Source: Desulfobulbaceae bacterium UBA2276
GTDB lineage: Bacteria; Desulfobacterota; Desulfobulbia; Desulfobulbales; Desulfocapsaceae
Direction of reading: 5' to 3'
Assembly (NCBI GenBank): GCA_002347085.1
Contig: DDWW01000015.1
Location: 1 to 27,062 of the forward strand
DNA: 27,062 nt
Part shown: positions 23,587 through 27,062 of the stretch, in pieces
Layout: each line of letters begins with the position of its first letter
How positions within the stretch are numbered: the stretch's first letter is position 1
Notes under the pieces: model-generated
Database searches by the model: none
Told to the model about the DNA's origin: nothing
The model's input: only the letters and a program-made list of their open reading frames with translations
Position numbers and translations under genes: made by a program

Positions 23587-23601
23587 TTAAGGAAACCTTA
23601 A
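23587..23601. repeat. Short hairpin and AT-rich direct repeats before the hydrolase gene
   Basis: TTAAGG-AAA-CCTTAA is a perfect small hairpin. Just left of it (23566-23588) AATTACGA occurs twice, at 23567 and 23580. The phrase 'AGTTATGAATTACGAATTA' resembles filler sequences dispersed in many genomes (recalled). It lies in the 69-bp gap between ppsR and the hydrolase gene. Confidence 0.4.
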
Positions 23602-23625
23602 GCCTTCAGTCTATTCACCTGGGTG

Positions 23626-24462
23626 TTATTCTATCTTTTTTGCGTGTAAATGGATCTTCTTTTTGATGGCCAGCTCCTGGGCCACCTGGGTAGCGGTTTC
23701 TTCTATCGACCTTCCATCGGACATGATAATCGGGATCTCGTATTGCAGAAAGATCTGATGGGCCTGATTGAGTTCATTCACGCAGGTGGAAAGCTTGGCA
23801 TAGGAGCTGCCTTTATATCGTTTTTCCCGGATGTGATGGAGGATCTCTGGGGTGGTGGAGAGGGCAATAACCCGTTTTTTATTCCTGAGGATATCCGCCG
23901 GCAGTCGATAGGCATTCAAGTCGTCGCAGACCAGCGGGTAATTGGCGGTCTTGATCCCCATCTGGGTAGCCAGATAGACCGAAATAGGGGTCTTCCCCGA
24001 GCGGGAAACTCCCAGCAGGATAACCTCGGCCTCATCATAATCATTGGTCGAAGAACCATCGTCGTGGGAGATACAATACTGGATTGCTGCGACCCGTTTG
24101 GCCATCGTGGTGTCGTCAAGATGTCTTGAAAATCCTGATTCCCTCAAAGGCTGGGCCTCTAGGAGTCCTTCCAGTCGAGAAAGATAGGTGTCGCAGATAT
24201 TGAAAAGTTCAATCTCAGGTGCATCCAGAATCTCAAGCAGGGCAGGATTCATGATCGTGGAGAACACTAAGGGGTGGCGGCCGGCCGATTGTTTAATGAT
24301 GTGTTCACGGACGTTCCAGGCATCTTTTTCCGTGCGGATGAAAGAGATTCTTTCCTCATTAAAACTGATCTCCGGGAACTGGCAGAGCAAGGCCTTGCCC
24401 AGATCCTCAGCCAGGATACCGGTGCTGCCGGACAGAAAATAGACATCTTTAGATTTCCACAT
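23626..24462 (-). CDS. ppsR: Bifunctional PEP synthase/PPDK regulatory kinase-pyrophosphorylase (PSRP, DUF299)
   Basis: The enzyme inactivates PEP synthase or pyruvate phosphate dikinase by ADP-dependent threonine phosphorylation and reactivates it with phosphate, controlling gluconeogenic flux. From the ATG at 24462 it has 278 residues, the family length. The P-loop GVSRSGKT lies at 151-158. It begins VYFLSGSTGILAEDLGKALL, the family start. A longer in-frame start at 24564 adds 34 residues unrelated to the family, while AAGGAG is placed correctly for 24462. The start overlaps the upstream GGDEF gene by 14 nt, so translation is coupled to it. The target enzyme is not in the window. Confidence 0.94.
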   Translation of the reverse strand: MWKSKDVYFLSGSTGILAEDLGKALLCQFPEISFNEERISFIRTEKDAWNVREHIIKQSAGRHPLVFSTIMNPALLEILDAPEIELFNICDTYLSRLEGLLEAQPLRESGFSRHLDDTTMAKRVAAIQYCISHDDGSSTNDYDEAEVILLGVSRSGKTPISVYLATQMGIKTANYPLVCDDLNAYRLPADILRNKKRVIALSTTPEILHHIREKRYKGSSYAKLSTCVNELNQAHQIFLQYEIPIIMSDGRSIEETATQVAQELAIKKKIHLHAKKIE

Positions 24463-26470
24463 GGTGCTCCTTTTCCTTTTGGCGGTCGGCCTCACGAACG
24501 TCAGCAAAAGATCGACAGCAATTCCGGCCCGCAGCCTTGGCCAGATACATGGCCAGATCAGCATTTTTCAGCAGGGTGCTGATGTCGGTCGCATCTTCCG
24601 GGCAGGTGGTCACCCCGATACTGGCGGAGATGCAGGTCACTTCCTGGTTGTTGAGATAATAGGGTTTCTGCAGGGCTTCAAGAATTTTCTTCGTCACCTT
24701 GTCAATACCCACCTCCAGTTTGATATTGGTGAGGATCAGAATGAATTCGTCGCCGCCAAAGCGGGACACCGTATCGGTATCACGCACGCATGCCTGGATT
24801 CGGTGCGCGGCCTCAATAAGAAGAAGATCCCCGTAATCATGACCGAGGGTATCATTGACCTCCTTGAAATGATCAAGATCAAGAAAGAGCAGGACGAGCG
24901 AAGAGAGGTCGCGCTGGACGGAGGTCATGGCGCTCTGCAAGCGATAGAGAAACAAGCGGCGGTTGGGGAGCCCAGTCAGATGGTCAAAGTTGGCCTGCCG
25001 CCAGATAATCTCTTCAGATTGTTTTCGGGCCGTAATATCTTCTTTAATTGCCATGTAATGGGTGATTTCACCCTTGTCGTTGAAGATGGGAGAGATAATC
25101 GCATGTTCAGTGAACTCTTCACCATTCTTTTTTATGTTGTACAACTCGCCTTCCCAAATCTTGCCATTACTGATGGTCTGCCACAGTTGTACATAGGTTT
25201 CGGGAAGGTTTTTCTCTGTCTTGAGGAGTCGCGGATTTTTCCCCAGGGCCTCTTCAAAGGTGTAACCGGTAAGCCGGGTAAAGGCAGGGTTGACGAATTC
25301 AATGTTGCCCAGGGTGTCGGTAATAACAATGGTGACCGGACTTTGTTCCACGGCAACAGAGAGCTTGCTGATGCTGTCTTGACTCTCTTTCATCCGAGCG
25401 AGCATCTGGTTAAAAATGGTGGTGAGACGGGCTAGTTCGGGGCTGTTGTCGTATTCAGCGAAAGTTTCTCGCCCGTCACATTGATCCATGTGGGCAATAA
25501 AGCGGTGGAGCGGGGCGATAAAACGGAATAAAGACCACCAGACGCAAAGAAGCGTGAGCAGCCCGCAGAGGAGGATCGTCAAGAGTATCAAACGCAGGCT
25601 CCCATAAAAAGGGGTCATGACCTCTTGCATGGGGATATCGGCCGCCAGGATCCAGGGTGTTACCTGAAGATGGTAAAAAGAGGACATGAAGGCTGAATCA
25701 TCCCGGGACGTTGTGGCTCCGCTCCCGTTAACCCCCTGTAAAACCTGATTGAAAAATGTGTTGGCCTTGGGGGGGGGATCTTTTTTCATAAGCCTGGTGG
25801 CATCAGGGTGGATCAGCAAGATTTTATCCTGGGAATAGAGATAGAAATATCCATCTTCCCCTACCTTGCTCTTGGCGATATTGCCCAACACATTATCGCC
25901 GGTCAGGGTCAGGCCGCCACATAAATACCCAGAGATTTCCCCCTTGCCATCATAAATGGGGTTTATGAATTCGATTATGGGGCGCTGGCCAGGTTTAACC
26001 GATAAAAACGGTTCGGAGATGATCGGACGGCCAGCGTCTCGGGCTTGTTGGAAAAAGGGGAGTGACGAGTAATTACTTTCCAATCTCTCGGTGGTCACAA
26101 AAGGAGTCTCGGCTAAGAGATGGCCATCAGCACTGATGATCATCAGTCCATCATCAAAGAGCGAGAGGATTCCGGTGTGATGGGAGAGAAATTGCTGGGC
26201 AGGGGCGACATCAAGCATGATCTCCGGCGGCACAAGATCGGCTACGACCTTGAGGATCTTCAGCTTGCTGGCGAGATCGGCATCGAGGTAGAGGGCAAAG
26301 TCCTGCACCGTGGTAAACTGTTGTTTGCCAAAGGTTGCAATATGTTCTTTTTTGAGGAAAACAGAGGCCCCGATCAAGACAACAAGAATGTTGACGATGA
26401 TCCCCATAGAGATAACAATGCCAATTCTGGTTGAAAGATTCCAGTTTTTCCAGAGTCTGTGATTGAGCAT
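24449..26470 (-). CDS. Membrane diguanylate cyclase (double Cache, HAMP, PAS, GGDEF)
   Basis: The 673-residue protein has TM1 (about 16-38), a periplasmic double Cache domain (about 40-290) with PIIEFINPIYD and DGYFYLYSQDKILLIHP, TM2 (about 292-313), a HAMP linker, a PAS domain (about 375-490) and GGDEF (about 500-660). The active site is canonical GGDEF (572-576), and RDTD at 563-566 forms an I-site. DLDHFKEVNDTLGHDYGD carries the metal site. Double Cache domains commonly bind small organic molecules such as amino acids. The coding strand has a run of nine C at residues 232-234. The 3' end overlaps ppsR by 14 nt. Confidence 0.93.
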   Translation of the reverse strand: MLNHRLWKNWNLSTRIGIVISMGIIVNILVVLIGASVFLKKEHIATFGKQQFTTVQDFALYLDADLASKLKILKVVADLVPPEIMLDVAPAQQFLSHHTGILSLFDDGLMIISADGHLLAETPFVTTERLESNYSSLPFFQQARDAGRPIISEPFLSVKPGQRPIIEFINPIYDGKGEISGYLCGGLTLTGDNVLGNIAKSKVGEDGYFYLYSQDKILLIHPDATRLMKKDPPPKANTFFNQVLQGVNGSGATTSRDDSAFMSSFYHLQVTPWILAADIPMQEVMTPFYGSLRLILLTILLCGLLTLLCVWWSLFRFIAPLHRFIAHMDQCDGRETFAEYDNSPELARLTTIFNQMLARMKESQDSISKLSVAVEQSPVTIVITDTLGNIEFVNPAFTRLTGYTFEEALGKNPRLLKTEKNLPETYVQLWQTISNGKIWEGELYNIKKNGEEFTEHAIISPIFNDKGEITHYMAIKEDITARKQSEEIIWRQANFDHLTGLPNRRLFLYRLQSAMTSVQRDLSSLVLLFLDLDHFKEVNDTLGHDYGDLLLIEAAHRIQACVRDTDTVSRFGGDEFILILTNIKLEVGIDKVTKKILEALQKPYYLNNQEVTCISASIGVTTCPEDATDISTLLKNADLAMYLAKAAGRNCCRSFADVREADRQKEKEHHVEI

Positions 26471-26547
26471 GGGATTAATCTGTAGTGGGGTAGGCCCTTA
26501 GGTCGAGCGGGGCTGAGTCTTTTGCCTCATTTCAATTTTCATTCAAA

Positions 26548-26618
26548 TTGGCGTCTTCGTCGGCTGCACTGCGCGGTTCCTCATGGTACTCATCCGTACT
26601 GCTTCGTCGCCGCTCTTG
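26548..26618 (+). repeat. Dispersed repeat family Q, copy 2
   Basis: The segment 26551-26610 aligns without gaps to 6581-6640 (46 of 60 identical). It lies between the dnaE stop (26622) and the GGDEF gene. As at the first copy, it follows the 3' end of a minus-strand gene, here by only a few bases. Confidence 0.75.
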
Positions 26619-26621
26619 TTT

Positions 26622-27062
26622 TTATTTACCCCATTTTTTACGGGTCGGGGCAACAATCGTTTTTTTCTTGAACGAGATTGCCGGATACCCGAGAATATCC
26701 TGGGTCTTGTCGGAAAATTCACGACAGGGCCGGATGGTTAAATCTTTGAGAATCTCGACATCCACCTCACCATGCCCTGGAAAATGGAGGGTGAGCAGCA
26801 GGGGGCACGTCCCATGAAACTGGTAGCAGGCCTTTTTCAGGGCCTCCAATCGTTGCCGGGTGACGCTTGCGGCCTTGAGATCGAGCTTGATAGCCTCTGT
26901 ATATTTTTCGCGGGCCTCGGGGAGCAGATCAATCGATTCGGCGAGGATCTTGGCCCCCCGTTCATCCTGCTGCACCGTGCCCTGGATGATCACCGCCTCG
27001 GTTGAGGCCAGCAGGTGCTGGGTGCGGGTGTAGGTCTCGGGGAAGACCACGACCTCCACGGC
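26622..27062 (-). CDS. dnaE: DNA polymerase III alpha subunit, C-terminal end (partial)
   Basis: This is the catalytic subunit of the replicative polymerase, truncated here by the window edge: only about the last 146 residues are seen, and the frame is open to 27062. The visible part is the C-terminal OB-fold region: EVVVFPETYTRTQHLLAS, then VIIQGTVQQDERGAKILAE, both typical of DnaE, followed by the tail ending in a basic stretch (TRKKWGK). The polymerase active site lies outside the window. The alternative of a separate OB-fold protein is unlikely given these motifs. Confidence 0.9.
   Translation of the reverse strand, partial: AVEVVVFPETYTRTQHLLASTEAVIIQGTVQQDERGAKILAESIDLLPEAREKYTEAIKLDLKAASVTRQRLEALKKACYQFHGTCPLLLTLHFPGHGEVDVEILKDLTIRPCREFSDKTQDILGYPAISFKKKTIVAPTRKKWGK

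Overview
The window looks like chromosomal DNA of a Gram-negative, anaerobic-type member of the Desulfobacterota (deltaproteobacteria), most likely near Desulfobulbales. This is inferred from gene content: stand-alone PhnD-like binding proteins, a PpsR-type phosphotransferase, a type III pantothenate kinase, PAS/Cache sensor proteins, and intergenic spaces full of palindromic repeats. There are 25 protein genes, one of them cut by the right edge. I see no rRNA, tRNA, CRISPR array, transposase or phage gene.

Layout. Positions 1-337 are non-coding and repeat-like. Next come comM (+), then ldcA and coaX (-, overlapping), then cutA with a tiny Cys-rich protein (+, overlapping). A convergent hsp20 (-) and a small SAP-like Cys-rich protein (-) follow. 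From 5.7 to 13.9 kb everything is on the minus strand: a SagB-like nitroreductase, rlmN, a radical SAM protein coupled to serC, trmL, and a three-gene exporter (HlyD adaptor, FtsX-type permease, ATPase). From 14.2 to 21.0 kb there is a plus-strand sensory block: PhnD-like binding protein, hybrid histidine kinase, second PhnD-like binding protein, Cache-PAS-GGDEF protein. The rest is minus strand: a dCMP deaminase, a lipoprotein of the SBP_bac_3 family, an alpha/beta hydrolase, ppsR overlapping a second Cache-PAS-GGDEF protein, and the 3' end of dnaE.

The most interesting system is the block at 14194-21004. Two periplasmic binding proteins of a transporter family are each paired with a membrane receptor, one a hybrid kinase and one a diguanylate cyclase, and no permease or ATPase of the matching transporter is present. 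The likely reading is that the binding proteins are ligand sensors feeding phosphorelay and c-di-GMP signalling. AioX-AioS (PhnD-like protein with a kinase) and NspS-MbaA (binding protein with a c-di-GMP enzyme) are precedents for each half.

The second theme is the non-coding DNA. At least five palindromic or dispersed repeat types sit in the gaps, often against a stop codon. One 62-63 bp type occurs three times, with three different base pairs at the same stem position.
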